Assembly: GCA_963782345.1 (NCBI GenBank)
Contig: CAWAJF010000012.1
Location: forward strand, 32,530 to 96,529
From: DASUPK01 sp963782345
Lineage (GTDB): Bacteria; Actinomycetota; Thermoleophilia; Solirubrobacterales; 70-9
Reading direction: 5' to 3'
DNA: 64,000 bases
Positions 34,093 through 43,467 of this stretch are shown one piece after another (position 1 is the first letter of the stretch; each line of letters begins with the position of its first letter). The notes below the pieces were generated by a model. That model saw nothing but the letters and a program-made list of their open reading frames with translations, was not told where the DNA came from and did not search any database. A program made the translations under genes and the position numbers.

Positions 34093-35427
34093 CTAACGGC
34101 CGGCGTGCTTGCCGTGCTTCTGCGCCCAGTGCTTCGGCGGGACGCAGCGGCGCCCCTTGCGGCGCTTGTGCTTCTTGCAGCGCTTCGGGATGCAGTGACC
34201 CTTCTTGCGGTGCTTGCCCTTCTTGCACCGCTTCACCTTCCGCTGCGGCGCCGGTGGCGGCGAGCCGCCGCTGGGCACGGGCGCGGCGCAACCCGGGCCT
34301 CGCGAGCTGCCGTCTGGGCGCGGGACGTGGTTCGCGCACAGCCATGCCGAGAGCCGGCTCGGGTCCGAGGACATGATCCCGTCGACGCCCAGGCCATACA
34401 GATGGGCGTAGCTTGCGTCGGTCTCGTCCTGGTCACCGTTCGTCCAGACGTGGACGGCGTAGCCCAGCTCGTGTGCGTGCTGGTTCTGGAGCAGCAGCTG
34501 GGGCACGTCGAAGCCGGATTGCTCGGGCGGGACCTGGAAGGCGGCGACGTCTGGGTTGGGAGTCGTGCCGAAGAGGGCGAAGTTGGTGGTTCCATCCGTC
34601 GCCCCAGCCAGCGCGACGTTGGGCGTGTGGTCCATCTGGTGGAACTCGGCGAGGAGCTGATCGCTGAACGAGACGACGATCACGTTGTCGCGAACCGACT
34701 GCGGCTCGTTGTTGAGCAGGCCGGCGAGAGCGTCGGCTACCGGCATCGACGAGTCCGGGTCGTCGCAGTACTGAGTTCCGTTGTCCATGACGCAGCCACC
34801 CGCCGTCCCGGTCGTGGTCTTGATCATCTTGATCTCGACGTTGATCGGGATGCCCGGGAAGGTGTCGAGCACCTGCTTCAGGGTGGGGATCACGAAGTCC
34901 TCGGGGCTATATCCCGTGGGCGGGGGGACTGCGCCGGTGCGGATGCCGCGATACGGGTAGGCGGAGTCGGGCAGCGTGTAGTCGTGTGAGTAGCTCCCGG
35001 GCCGGAACCAATAGCCCGCGTCGAGCTGCTGCAGCTCGGCCGCGGTCAGGTCGTTGACCTCGGTCGCGGGCCGGTGCTGCTCGGTGCTCGAGTCGGGTCC
35101 CGGGCAGAGTGCGTCGGTGCAGGCGATCCGCTTCCAGGTGTCGTCGTGGATCACCATCAGCTGCCCGTCCGAGCTCATGTTGACGTCGAGCTCGAGCGAG
35201 TCCGCGCCGCGGTCCTGGATCGCCGACTTGAGCGCGAACATCGTGTTCGACGGCGCTTCGTCCTCGCCGCCCTGGTGGGCCATGACGAGGAACCGGTTCT
35301 GCAGCCAAGGGTTCGGGTTCGGTGCCACGGCGCCGGCGCTCGGTGCGAGCACCACCGCAGACAGGCCCGCGATCGAACCGATGGTCGCCGCTGCCGTCAG
35401 AAGCCGCCGGCCGATCCCTCTCCGCAT
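34093..35427 (-). CDS. Secreted glycerophosphodiester phosphodiesterase-like protein with Lys/Cys tail
   Basis: The product is 444 residues from ATG 35427 after GAGAGGAGC. A signal peptide (MRRGIGRRLLTAAAT..SAGA) is followed by the GDPD barrel. AHQGGEDEAPSNTM replaces the usual HRG with HQG, while LELDVNMSSDGQLMVIHDD keeps the metal acids and His. NVEIKMIK follows. The last 70 residues hold repeated Lys/Arg/Cys clusters (KRCKKGKHRKKGHC and a second similar unit), a tail style common on secreted proteins of Thermoleophilia. It may anchor the enzyme to anionic wall polymers. Confidence 0.82.
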   Translation of the reverse strand: MRRGIGRRLLTAAATIGSIAGLSAVVLAPSAGAVAPNPNPWLQNRFLVMAHQGGEDEAPSNTMFALKSAIQDRGADSLELDVNMSSDGQLMVIHDDTWKRIACTDALCPGPDSSTEQHRPATEVNDLTAAELQQLDAGYWFRPGSYSHDYTLPDSAYPYRGIRTGAVPPPTGYSPEDFVIPTLKQVLDTFPGIPINVEIKMIKTTTGTAGGCVMDNGTQYCDDPDSSMPVADALAGLLNNEPQSVRDNVIVVSFSDQLLAEFHQMDHTPNVALAGATDGTTNFALFGTTPNPDVAAFQVPPEQSGFDVPQLLLQNQHAHELGYAVHVWTNGDQDETDASYAHLYGLGVDGIMSSDPSRLSAWLCANHVPRPDGSSRGPGCAAPVPSGGSPPPAPQRKVKRCKKGKHRKKGHCIPKRCKKHKRRKGRRCVPPKHWAQKHGKHAGR

Positions 35428-35554
35428 CCTGCTCCTCTCACTCCCATCCGCCGGCCTCCATGGTCGGCGCCCGACCGCAGACTAGCTAAGCCTGGGCGCG
35501 GCTAGAGTGGCCACACATTCGCGGGCGAGATCGAGCCATGAAGGAGCGGCACGG

Positions 35555-36985
35555 ATGAGCGACCTCTTCGACTTCTATCCATACGCCGAGCGCTACGGCG
35601 TCAACCGGGAGCTGCCGGGGAGCGGCCGCTCCCGCGAGGAGGTCCTCACGGAGCTGCGCGAGATGGCGAGCGAGGAGGACGCGGCCTGGGAGACGGGCCG
35701 CTGCTCGGGGACGATGTACTGCGGCGATCGCGACCACTACGCCTTCCTCAAGGAGGCCTTCGGGCTGTTCGCCCACCAGAACGCCCTGCAACGGGACATG
35801 TGCCCGAGCGCGACCCGCTTCGAGGGCGAGATCATCGCGATGGCGCTGGATCTGATGCACGCCGGGACCCAGCATGAAACGGGTCGCGCTGACACGCGCC
35901 CTCGCATCAACTCGCCGGCCGGGATGGTCACCTCGGGCGGCAGCGCCAGCATCGCCCAGGCGGTGCTGGCCTACCGGGAGGAGGGGCGCGAGGCCCGCGG
36001 CATCGAGCGGCCGAACCTGGTGAAGCCGGAGACGGGTCATCCGGCCTTCGACAAGGCCTGCCATCTGTTCGGCGTCGAGATGCGCCGTGCGCCCGTCGAT
36101 CCCGAGACGACGCTGGTCCGCCCCGAGATCGTCGCGGGGCTGGTCGACGACGACACGGTGGCGATCGTCGGCTCGGCCGGCAACTATGGCTATGGCACGA
36201 TCGATCCGATCGCGGAGCTGGGCGAGCTGGCACTCGACCGCGGGTTTGGACTGCACGTCGACGGGTGCCTCGGTGGCTACCTGCTGCCCTTCGGAGAGGA
36301 GCTCGGCCTTCCGATCCCGCCCTTCGACTTCCGCCTCCCCGGCGTGACCAGCATCTCCGCCGACACCCACAAGTACGGCTATGGCCTGAAGGGGACCTCG
36401 ACGCTCCTCTTCCGCGACCGGGAGCTGCGCAACCGCTGCTACTTCCTCATGCCGGACTGGAGCGGCGGCAAGTACTTCTCGCCGGGAATGGAGGGATCGC
36501 GTTCCGACGGGCTACTGGCCGCGACCTGGGCCTCGCTGGTCTCGATCGGCCGCGAGGGCTACCGCGAATACGCGAGGCGGATCTTCGAGACCTCGGCGGC
36601 GATGCAGGAGGCGGTGCGGTCGCATTCCGAGCTGCGGATCATGGGAGAGCCGACCTTCCTCTTCGCATTCACCTCCGACGAGTTCGACATCTACCACCTC
36701 AACGACGAGATGAAGAGGCGCGGCTGGCGCTTCAACGGGCTCCAATACCCGAATGCGCTGCACATGGCGGTGACCCGACCGCAGACGAAGCCCGGAGTGG
36801 TGGAGGACTTCGCGGCCGATCTGGACGCGGCCGTTGCCTACGCCCGCGACCGAGGAGACGAGCCGGCGGAGTCGAGTGCGGTCTACGGTGGCGTCCCGGG
36901 TGGCCTCAACCCCGACGCGGAGGAGATGATCCGCGGCGTGATGACCCAGCTGATGGACTCGCAGCAGAGCGTTCCGGCTCAGTGA
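35555..36985 (+). CDS. PLP-dependent lyase/decarboxylase of the sphingosine-1-phosphate lyase type
   Basis: The product is 476 residues from ATG 35555 with AAGGAG at 35541-35546. MVTSGGSASIAQAVLAYREEGR binds PLP phosphate, HVDGCLGGYLLPFG carries the cofactor Asp, and SADTHKYGYGLKGTSTL carries the Schiff-base Lys. The overall layout fits group II decarboxylases close to sphingosine-1-phosphate lyase and GadB-like proteins. The substrate in a bacterium without sphingolipids is unclear. The stop overlaps an FGGY kinase start by four bases, suggesting sequential action on a phosphorylated amino alcohol or sugar. Confidence 0.87.
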   Translation: MSDLFDFYPYAERYGVNRELPGSGRSREEVLTELREMASEEDAAWETGRCSGTMYCGDRDHYAFLKEAFGLFAHQNALQRDMCPSATRFEGEIIAMALDLMHAGTQHETGRADTRPRINSPAGMVTSGGSASIAQAVLAYREEGREARGIERPNLVKPETGHPAFDKACHLFGVEMRRAPVDPETTLVRPEIVAGLVDDDTVAIVGSAGNYGYGTIDPIAELGELALDRGFGLHVDGCLGGYLLPFGEELGLPIPPFDFRLPGVTSISADTHKYGYGLKGTSTLLFRDRELRNRCYFLMPDWSGGKYFSPGMEGSRSDGLLAATWASLVSIGREGYREYARRIFETSAAMQEAVRSHSELRIMGEPTFLFAFTSDEFDIYHLNDEMKRRGWRFNGLQYPNALHMAVTRPQTKPGVVEDFAADLDAAVAYARDRGDEPAESSAVYGGVPGGLNPDAEEMIRGVMTQLMDSQQSVPAQ

Positions 36986-38520
36986 CGGACGAGCGGTTCG
37001 TTCTCTCCGTCGATCTGGGCAGCGGCGCTCTCAAGGTTGGCGCCGTCTCGCTCACCGGAGAGATCGCCGCGGTTGCGGACCGCGGCTACGAGACCGAACG
37101 GCTGCCCGGTGGCGGCGCGATCCAGGACGCCGCGGAGTGGTGGCGGATGGTGCGTGAGCTGGCGAGGTCCGTGCTCGCTCGCATCCCTGCCGAGCAGGTG
37201 GCCGCGGTCTCGTGCACCGGGCAATGGGCCAGCACGATCCCGGTCGACGAGTCGGGGGAGCCGGTCGGCGCATGCGTGATGTGGCTCGACACGCGCGGAG
37301 CGCGCCGCTCGCGCGAGGTGATCGGCGGCCCGCTGATGGGCTACTCGCCCCGGGCCCTGGCGACCTGGATCCGGCACACGGGCGGCGTCCCCTCGCCGTT
37401 CGGCGGGGATCCCGTCAGCCACATGCTCCATCTGGAACGCGACGAGCCGGAGGTCGCGGCGGCTGCGCGCTGGTACCTGGAGCCCGTCGACTACCTGACG
37501 ATGAGGTTCACCGGCCGCGCGGCGGCCACCCACGCCTCGATGAGCGGCGCCTGGCTCACCGACAACCGCCGACTCGACAGGCTGGAGTACGACCCCGTCC
37601 TCATCCGGCGGCTGGGGCTCGATCCCGGCAAGCTGCCACCTCTCGTCGAGACCGGTGCGCTGATCGGGAGCGTTCGCCCGGAGGTGGCCTCCGAGCTCGG
37701 GATCAGCCCCGACGCGCAGGTCGTCACGGGCACCCCGGACCTCCACTCCGCGGCGCTCGGCTGCGGGGCGATCGGCGAGGGCGAGGCGCACATGACGATC
37801 AGCACCACGTCCTGGATCTCGCTGCCCTTTCCTCGCAAGAAGACCGATGCGATCCACTCGATCGCGACCGTGCCCGGGCTCGACTCGCAGAGCTACCTGG
37901 TTGCCAACAACCACGAGGCCGCGGGCCTCTGCCTGCGCTGGCTGCGCGAGAGCTTCACCACCGGGGAGCCGGTGGAGTTCGAGCGGCTGATCGAGCTGGC
38001 GGCAAGCTCGCCGCCGGGCAGCGGCGGGGCCCTGTTCACGCCGTGGATCGCGGGAGAGCGCAGTCCCGTCGACGATCGGAACGCTCGCGGCGGCTGGCAC
38101 AACATCTCGGTGGAGACGGGCAACGCCGATCTGATCCGATCGGTGCTCGAGGGTGTCGCCTACAACAGCCGCTGGCTGGGCGAGGCGGTCGAGCGCTTCG
38201 CGAAGGGGCGCCTCGACCCGCTCCGCATCTTCGGCGGCGGCGCGATTTCCGACCTCTGGTGCCAGATCCACGCCGATGTCATGGACCGGAAGATCGAGCG
38301 CGTCGCCGATCCCATGCACGCAAATCTGCGGGGCGCCGCGCTCCTCGCCGCGCTCGGTCTCGGTGCGATCTCGCGTCAGGAGGTCCGCGGCCTGGTCCCC
38401 GTGGACCGCGTCTTCCAGCCGGATCCGGCCACCCGGGACGTGTACGACCGCCTCTACGCGGAGTTCCCGGGCCTGTATAAGGCCCAGCGCAAGATGTTCG
38501 CCCGGCTGAACGGCGGCTGA
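36982..38520 (+). CDS. FGGY-family carbohydrate kinase (xylulokinase-like)
   Basis: The product is 512 residues from GTG 36982. LSVDLGSGALKVGAVS is the N-terminal phosphate motif, AVSCTGQWAS and MWLDTRG contact substrate, GTPDLHSAALGCG is the adenosine/phosphate block, and IFGGGAISDLWCQIHADVM is near the FGGY C-terminal signature. It phosphorylates a sugar or polyol. Translational coupling to a PLP lyase is unusual and suggests a small catabolic pathway. Confidence 0.87.
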   Translation: MTDERFVLSVDLGSGALKVGAVSLTGEIAAVADRGYETERLPGGGAIQDAAEWWRMVRELARSVLARIPAEQVAAVSCTGQWASTIPVDESGEPVGACVMWLDTRGARRSREVIGGPLMGYSPRALATWIRHTGGVPSPFGGDPVSHMLHLERDEPEVAAAARWYLEPVDYLTMRFTGRAAATHASMSGAWLTDNRRLDRLEYDPVLIRRLGLDPGKLPPLVETGALIGSVRPEVASELGISPDAQVVTGTPDLHSAALGCGAIGEGEAHMTISTTSWISLPFPRKKTDAIHSIATVPGLDSQSYLVANNHEAAGLCLRWLRESFTTGEPVEFERLIELAASSPPGSGGALFTPWIAGERSPVDDRNARGGWHNISVETGNADLIRSVLEGVAYNSRWLGEAVERFAKGRLDPLRIFGGGAISDLWCQIHADVMDRKIERVADPMHANLRGAALLAALGLGAISRQEVRGLVPVDRVFQPDPATRDVYDRLYAEFPGLYKAQRKMFARLNGG

Positions 38521-38536
38521 TTTACTAGGCAGGGCC

Positions 38537-41500
38537 ATGCGCTGTCCGTCCTGCGGCAACGAAAATCGTGAAGGGGCGCGGTTCTGCGACTCCTGCGGTG
38601 CCGAGCTCAGTGCTGAGCCGGCGGTCCCCAGGCCTCAGCCGGAACCGCTCCCGGACGACGTTCCCGCCGAGATCGCGGGCCGCTATCGCATCCGGCGATT
38701 CCTGGGACAGGGGGGACGCAAGCGCGTCTACCTCTCCGTCGACGGCGCCACCGGGACCGAGGTCGCCGTGGCCCTGTACGACACGGCCGGTGTGGGCGCC
38801 GGGATCCAGGCGAGGGCTCGCCGCGAGGCCGAAGCGATGCGCAAGCTCGGCGACCATCCGCAGGTCGTCCCCGTCCTGGACACGGGCGAGGACGCGGGCA
38901 ATCCCTTCATCGTCAGCCGCTACATGCCCGGCGGGGACGTCACCGGCCTGCTCGCCGCGGCGGGCGGGCGGCTGCAGGTGGAGCGCGCGGTCGAGATCGC
39001 CGCGGACGTCACCCGGGCGCTCGAGCACGCGCACACCCGTGGGATCGTCCACCGCGACCTGAAGCCCGGGAACGTCTGGATCGACGACGACGGCCGCGCC
39101 AGGCTCGGCGACTTCGGCCTGGCGACCACCGAGGCGCGCGCCCGCGTCAGCGGCGGCACGCTGGTCGGGACCGTGGCCTACCTGCCGCCGGAGCAGGCGC
39201 TCGGCGAGGCCGCCGGACCGAAGAGCGACCTCTATTCGCTCGGCGCCCTCTTCTACGAGATGTTCACGGGCCAGCCGCCGTTCCCCGGCGACGATGCGGT
39301 GTCGATCATCTCGCAGCACCTCCACGCCGATCCGGTCCCGCCCTCCCGCCACAACGAGGCGGTGCCCGAGGCGTTGGACCGCGTCGTGCTGGCACTGCTC
39401 GCCAAGCGCCCCGAGGACCGCCCCGCCAACGCCACCGAGGCGCGCGGGCTGATGCTCGCGGCGCTGGAGGAGCAGCCCGCGGAGCCGGCGGACGAGCGAC
39501 AGGCCAATCCGCTTGAGAGCCTCGCCGGCGGCGTGTTCGTCGGGCGCGAGCGCGAGCTCGAGCGCCTCCGCGAGGCGGTGGACGCGGCCCTCGCCGGGCG
39601 CGGCTCCCTCCAGCTCCTGGTCGGGGAGCCGGGAATCGGGAAGACCCGGGCCGCCGAGGAGCTCGCGACCTACGCCCGCGTCAGCGGCGCCCGCGTCTAC
39701 TGGGGCCGCTGCCGGGAGGACGAGGGCGCCCCGGCGTACTGGCCCTGGGTGCAGGCGATTCGCGCCTATGTCCGCGATGCGGACCCGGTCGCCCTCGCCT
39801 GGCAGCTGGGCGCCGGCGCGGCGGAGGTGGCCCAGCTGATCCCCGAGGTGGCGGAGAAGCTCGATGTCGAGCCGGCCCGGGGCAGCGACAGCGAGGAGGC
39901 CCGCTTCCGGCTCTTCGACTCGGTCACCACCCTGCTGCTCTCGGCCGCCCGCGATCGCCCGATCGTGCTGGTGCTGGACGACCTCCACTGGGCGGACGAG
40001 CCCTCGCTGCTCCTGCTCCGCTTCGCGGCCCCGGAGCTGGCCTCCAGCGGACTGCTCATCATCGGCACCTACCGCGACGTCGAGCTTGGCCGCCACCATC
40101 CGCTGGCCCGGATGCTGGGGGAGATGTCCGGCATCGAGGGGAGCGACCGCATCCCGCTACGTGGCCTCACGGTCGCCGCGGTCGAGCGCTACATCGAGAT
40201 GACCGCTGGGACGCCGGCCCCGCCCGGCCTGGCGAACGCGGTCCAGGAGCAGACGGACGGCAACCCGTTCTTCGTCGGGGAGGTCGTCCGGCTGCTGGCC
40301 AGCGAGGGGAAGCTCACCGCCGGAGGAAGCGCGGCGGAGCTCCAGATCCCGCAGGGGGTCCGTGAGGTGGTGGGACGCCGGCTCGACCGGTTGAGCGACG
40401 AAACGAACCGGGTGCTACGGGTCGCCGCGGTGATCGGCAGGGACTTCGAGGAGGACCTCGTCTGGCGGGTCGCTCAGCAGGAGCCCGGCCAGCTGATGAA
40501 GGCGGCCAGGGAGGCGATCGCGGAGCGGCTCGTCACCGATCTCGGCGACGGTCGCTACTCGTTCGCCCACGCGCTCGTGCGCGACACCCTCTACGAGGAG
40601 CTCACCCCGCCGAAGCGCTCGGCGCTCCATGAGCGGGCCGGCCTGGCGATCGAAGAGGTCTGCGGCGGCGACGTCGACGAGCGGCTCGGTGAGCTGGCGC
40701 ACCATTTTCTGGAGGCGGCGCCGAGGGACGATCTGGGGAAGGCGATCGACTACGCCCAGCGCGCGGGCGAGCAGGACATGGAGCAGCTGGCATACGAGGA
40801 CGCGGTCGACGTCTACGGGCGAGCGCTCGAAGTGCTCGAGCTGATGGACGAGCCGGACGAGTCCCTGCGCTGCAGCCTGCTCCTCTCGCTCGGCGGGGCG
40901 GAGGCCAAGTCCGCCCGTGTGGCGGATGCCCGCGAGGCGTTCGAGCGGGCCGCCGAGTCGGCCCGCCGGCTCGGCGACAACGACAGCCTGGTGGGGGCGG
41001 CGATCGGGATCGCGATGATGAGCGACGCAGGCCGCCTCGACGAGAGACTCCTCGCCCTGCTCGACGAATCGCTCGAGCGGATCGGGCCCGAGCGAACGGC
41101 CCGGCGAGCGGCGCTGCTCAGCGCCAAGTCCGCGGAGATGTACTGGGTCGACAACGACATCAGCGAGTCCTCGCGTCTGGTCGACGAGGCGATCGAGATC
41201 GCCCGCGAGATCGACGCACCGACGACCCTCGCCACCGCTCTGCACCGCAAGATGTTCATCCCGACCGGCCCGAACGCCGCCCGCGAGCGCCTCGAGATCG
41301 CCGAGGAGATGCTCGAACTCGGGTCGGCCTGCGGGGACCGCGAGGCCATCCTACGCGCCCACGCCTACCGGGCGTGGAGCTACCTGGAGCTCGGGGACGT
41401 CGCCGCGGTTGACCGGGAGCTGAGCGTCTACGCGAGGCTCGCAGACGAGCTACGGATGCCGGAGCACACCTGGCACACCTACGCGCTGCGGGGGATGCGG

Positions 41501-42844
41501 GTCCTCCTCGACGGCAAGATCGACGAGGCGGAGCGGCTCGCCGAGCAGGCGAGGCGGGCGGGCGAGCGCGCCGAGCAGCCGCTCGCACAGCAGTACTACG
41601 GCATCCAGATGGTCCAGATCCGCAGCATGCAGGGCCGCGCCGGCGAGCTCCTGCCCTCGGCGCGAGACCTCGCCGAGCGCTTCCCCGGGATCCCGGCCTG
41701 GCGGACCGCCGTGATCTCGCTCGCCGCCCGCTCCGGCGACGACGAGTTGGCCAAGCTGGAGCTCGACCGGTTTGCCGGCACCGACTTTGGCGCGCTACCG
41801 GTCGACGCCAACTGGTTCACGGCGATGAGCCTGATGGGCGAGGCGATCGCGCTGATCGGCGACGCCGACCGCGCCCGCCCGATCTACGAGGAGCTGCTCC
41901 CCTACGAGGGCCTGGTGATCGTCGTCGCCAGGGCCGCCGGGTGCAACGGCCCGGTCGACCGGGTCCTCGGCCTGCTCGCCCAGACGATCGGGCGCATGGA
42001 CGACGCGGAACGGCACCTCGGCAACGCCGTCGAAATCGCGACGCGGATGGGCGACCGGCCCGGGATGGCCCTCTGCGGGCTCGGTCTCGCCGAGATGCTG
42101 CTTGCGCGCGATCAGGCGAACGATCGTGACCTGGCGGTGGAGATGCTGTCCACTGTGCTCGGCACCGCCCGGGAGATGGGCGCGCGCTGGATCGTCGATC
42201 GGGCCCTGCGGGATCGCCTGGAAGCGCAGGGCCTGACCGGGATCGATGTGACGACTTCGATCGACGACATGGTCTCCGCCCTCGAGGAGGAGCGCCCCGA
42301 CATGCGAGCCCACGCGGCGCCGGACGGGACGGTCGCGATCCTCTTCAGCGACATCGAGGACTCGACCGTGCTCACCGAGAGGCTCGGCGACGAGCAGTGG
42401 CTCGAGGTCCTGCGGGAGCACAACGCGATCTTCCGCGAGCAGATCTCGCGCCACGACGGCTACGAGGTGAAGAGCCAGGGCGATGGCTTCATGCTCGCCT
42501 TCCCCGATCCCTGCGAGGCGCTCGAGTGCGCGATCGAGGTCCAGCAGGCCTTCGCCGAGCGGGACCGCGATGGCGGTGGAGAGGCGCTCCATGTGCGAAT
42601 GGGTCTCCACACCGGCGAGGTGATCTCCGAGGAGGGCGACTACTTCGGCAAGAACGTCATCCTCGCGGCCCGGATCGCCGCTCAGGCGATCGGGGGAGAG
42701 ATCCTCGTCTCCGAGGAGATGCGCGACGCAGTGAGCGGCAACGGGCTGCGCTTCGATGACGGCCGCGACCTGGAGCTCAAGGGCCTGGCGGGAAGCCACC
42801 GCGTCTTCCGGGCCGAGTGGGCCACACAAGAGACGGCAGCCTGA
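38537..42844 (+). CDS. Zinc ribbon/protein kinase/AAA ATPase/TPR/class III nucleotidyl cyclase fusion
   Basis: The product is 1435 residues from ATG 38537. Order: zinc ribbon (Cys3, Cys6, Cys17, Cys20); kinase-like domain about 48-310 with HRDLKPGN near 171 and GDFGLA; ATPase from about 335 with Walker A GEPGIGKT near 363 and Walker B LVLDDLHWAD near 478; TPR-like helices about 690-1240; cyclase from about 1260 with FSDIEDST and KSQGDGFMLAF metal sites and NVILAARIAAQ. The usual kinase beta-3 lysine (VAxK) is replaced (VAVALYD), while the glycine loop has a Lys (GGRKRVY), so catalysis may be altered or lost. It probably makes cAMP in response to an unknown input. Confidence 0.9.
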   Translation: MRCPSCGNENREGARFCDSCGAELSAEPAVPRPQPEPLPDDVPAEIAGRYRIRRFLGQGGRKRVYLSVDGATGTEVAVALYDTAGVGAGIQARARREAEAMRKLGDHPQVVPVLDTGEDAGNPFIVSRYMPGGDVTGLLAAAGGRLQVERAVEIAADVTRALEHAHTRGIVHRDLKPGNVWIDDDGRARLGDFGLATTEARARVSGGTLVGTVAYLPPEQALGEAAGPKSDLYSLGALFYEMFTGQPPFPGDDAVSIISQHLHADPVPPSRHNEAVPEALDRVVLALLAKRPEDRPANATEARGLMLAALEEQPAEPADERQANPLESLAGGVFVGRERELERLREAVDAALAGRGSLQLLVGEPGIGKTRAAEELATYARVSGARVYWGRCREDEGAPAYWPWVQAIRAYVRDADPVALAWQLGAGAAEVAQLIPEVAEKLDVEPARGSDSEEARFRLFDSVTTLLLSAARDRPIVLVLDDLHWADEPSLLLLRFAAPELASSGLLIIGTYRDVELGRHHPLARMLGEMSGIEGSDRIPLRGLTVAAVERYIEMTAGTPAPPGLANAVQEQTDGNPFFVGEVVRLLASEGKLTAGGSAAELQIPQGVREVVGRRLDRLSDETNRVLRVAAVIGRDFEEDLVWRVAQQEPGQLMKAAREAIAERLVTDLGDGRYSFAHALVRDTLYEELTPPKRSALHERAGLAIEEVCGGDVDERLGELAHHFLEAAPRDDLGKAIDYAQRAGEQDMEQLAYEDAVDVYGRALEVLELMDEPDESLRCSLLLSLGGAEAKSARVADAREAFERAAESARRLGDNDSLVGAAIGIAMMSDAGRLDERLLALLDESLERIGPERTARRAALLSAKSAEMYWVDNDISESSRLVDEAIEIAREIDAPTTLATALHRKMFIPTGPNAARERLEIAEEMLELGSACGDREAILRAHAYRAWSYLELGDVAAVDRELSVYARLADELRMPEHTWHTYALRGMRVLLDGKIDEAERLAEQARRAGERAEQPLAQQYYGIQMVQIRSMQGRAGELLPSARDLAERFPGIPAWRTAVISLAARSGDDELAKLELDRFAGTDFGALPVDANWFTAMSLMGEAIALIGDADRARPIYEELLPYEGLVIVVARAAGCNGPVDRVLGLLAQTIGRMDDAERHLGNAVEIATRMGDRPGMALCGLGLAEMLLARDQANDRDLAVEMLSTVLGTAREMGARWIVDRALRDRLEAQGLTGIDVTTSIDDMVSALEEERPDMRAHAAPDGTVAILFSDIEDSTVLTERLGDEQWLEVLREHNAIFREQISRHDGYEVKSQGDGFMLAFPDPCEALECAIEVQQAFAERDRDGGGEALHVRMGLHTGEVISEEGDYFGKNVILAARIAAQAIGGEILVSEEMRDAVSGNGLRFDDGRDLELKGLAGSHRVFRAEWATQETAA

Positions 42845-43467
42845 CCTCGGATTCAGACCCCCTGTCCGAGGAGTTCGTCACCCATACGATCGAGCTGCCC
42901 AGCGGCGAGCTTCGCATGCTCCAGCCCGCGGAGGCGGCCAAGATCCCCGACGACCATCAGGTCGAGTGGGCGCCGATCGCGCCCTACTGGTCGGTTCTCT
43001 GGCGAAGCGGCGTCGCCTTGGCGAGGGAGCTCGATCGCGAGGATCTGCGCGGCCTGCGGGTGGTCGAGCTCGGCTGCGGGCTGGCGGTGCCCAGCATCGC
43101 CGCCGCCCGAGGCGGGGCCGAGGTGATCGCGACCGACGGGGACATCGACGCCCTCGGACTGGTCAGGCGGAATGCGGAGGAGAACGATGTCGAGGTCGAG
43201 ACCGCGGCGGTTGACTGGGCCGATCCCGACGAGCTGGTCGATCGCGGCCCGTTCGACCTCGTCCTCGCCTCCGACGTGCTCTACGAGCGACCGGGAGTCG
43301 CCATGCTGCTCGAGCTGCTCCCGCGCCTGGCGCCGGTGGCGTGGATTGCCGACCCGGGTCGGCCCGCCGCCGGGGCGTTCCTCGAGCAGGCGGAGTCCCG
43401 CTGGGAGGTCGAGGCGAGGGAGCGGGGTGTCGTCAGGCTCTACCGGATTAAGCTCATTGGAACGTGA
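42817..43467 (+). CDS. Class I SAM-dependent methyltransferase (METTL/NNMT-like)
   Basis: The product is 216 residues if started at GTG 42817, which overlaps the cyclase gene by 28 bases; the family alignment begins a little later. VVELGCGLAVPSIAAARGGAEVIATDGD is the SAM-binding motif, VDWADPDEL and DLVLASDVLYE follow, and SVLWRSGVALAREL precedes the motif as in lysine-methyltransferase/METTL-type proteins. The substrate could be a protein or small molecule. Its stop overlaps the next gene (GTGA). Confidence 0.82.
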   Translation: MGHTRDGSLTSDSDPLSEEFVTHTIELPSGELRMLQPAEAAKIPDDHQVEWAPIAPYWSVLWRSGVALARELDREDLRGLRVVELGCGLAVPSIAAARGGAEVIATDGDIDALGLVRRNAEENDVEVETAAVDWADPDELVDRGPFDLVLASDVLYERPGVAMLLELLPRLAPVAWIADPGRPAAGAFLEQAESRWEVEARERGVVRLYRIKLIGT

